A stretch of DNA of 31,864 nucleotides from Schoenoplectus triqueter (taxonomy: Eukaryota; Streptophyta; Magnoliopsida; Poales; Cyperaceae): assembly GCA_964058805.1 (NCBI GenBank), contig CAXKVV010001218.1:1-31864 (forward strand), given 5' to 3'. Every line of letters starts with the position of its first letter. Position 1 is the first letter of the stretch. Positions 31,574 to 31,864 of this stretch are shown here, piece by piece. The position numbers were made by a program, and so were the translations under genes. A model generated the notes under the pieces. It did no database searches and was not told the DNA's origin. It worked only from the letters and a program-made list of their open reading frames with translations.

Positions 31574-31864
31574 TTAGAGCTGTGAATGGAACGTATTTCA
31601 TCATGTTTCGCTTCATTTCATGATAAACAAAACGGCTAATAAAATGATTTCTTTTTTATTTATTAAATGAAACATTTAATGAAATAGTTTTTTTTTATAT
31701 TAAAAATGAAACGGTTAACGAAACAGTTTATATTTCTTTTATGTAGTATACTTCAGTATAAACATCACAAAATTTTGTGTTTCATTTCTTTTCGTAATAA
31801 ACGAAACAGTTGACGAAATAAATTCTTCTTTCATTTAATAAACGAAACTGTTAACATAAATTTC
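31574..31864. mobile_element. Left part of a hAT-like element, cut by the window edge
   Basis: Starts TAGAGCTGTGAATGGAACG, resembling the TAG.G.TGT.AATGG ends of the two hAT elements above. Repeated subterminal motifs GAAAC(G/A)(G/A)TTAACGAAAC and ATTTCGTT-type words follow to the window end. The right end and target duplication are outside the window. Confidence 0.4.

Noticed and set aside
31338..31616. 92-codon minus-strand frame
   Set aside because: Contains the DNA direct repeat in two phases, overlaps the start of a hAT-like element, and shows no domain or signal I can name.
1..31864. Search for CRISPR arrays, bacterial operons, viral genes or toxin systems
   Set aside because: No regularly spaced identical repeats, no ribosome-binding-site-led gene runs and no viral protein motifs were seen; the gene structure is plant-nuclear.

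Overview
This is plant nuclear DNA, most likely from a dicot. It is very AT-rich, and most of it is non-coding and built from non-autonomous transposable elements. The one gene I can support has short exons, GT..AG introns of roughly 85-1,400 bp, a 5' leader intron and an AATAAA poly(A) signal. The species cannot be read from the sequence. No bacterial-type features are present: no operons, CRISPR arrays, rRNA or credible tRNA.

The gene is a calcineurin B-like (CBL) calcium sensor on the + strand. A TATA-like box lies at 21822, an ATG-free CT-rich leader exon ends at 22068, and a ~1.4 kb leader intron follows. Eight coding exons between 23465 and 25176 join in frame to a 215-residue protein, and the poly(A) signal is at 25527. 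It has an N-terminal MGC lipidation signal, four EF-hands and a C-terminal FPSF motif, so it should be a membrane-anchored Ca2+ sensor working with CIPK kinases.

Layout. 1-4.8 kb: AT-rich intergenic DNA with a degenerate hAT-like copy and a GC-richer patch. 4.8-6.3 kb: an AT-array element of PIF/Harbinger type inserted into one unit of a ~95 bp tandem duplication. 6.6-10.6 kb: four related fold-back MITEs, two with exact 9-bp target duplications (Mutator-like), plus an unrelated fold-back with a GC-rich palindromic core. 12.7-14.8 kb: a complete 2.1 kb hAT element with an exact 8-bp target duplication, GC-rich subterminal blocks and the antisense remnant of a transposase 5' end. 15.3-17.1 kb: an LTR-like block in minus orientation. 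17.6-18.0 kb: another Mutator-like fold-back. 19.1-19.5 kb: a possible orphan 3'-terminal exon on the minus strand. 19.85-21.15 kb: a weak inverted-repeat element. 21.3-21.8 kb: promoter-proximal repeats. 21.8-25.55 kb: the CBL gene. 27.7-30.3 kb: an AT-rich block containing a ~0.9 kb duplication, a 36-bp perfect palindrome at its junction, and a small Helitron whose empty site survives in a third repeat unit. 30.7-31.2 kb: a complete 469-bp hAT MITE. 31.57 kb to the end: the start of another hAT-like element.

I found no evidence of a new multigene system. The most informative observations are structural: insertion events that can be proven inside the window from empty sites and target duplications, and a palindrome at a segmental-duplication junction. 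The gene and the repeats have no obvious functional link, except that a four-copy tandem repeat abuts the CBL core promoter.
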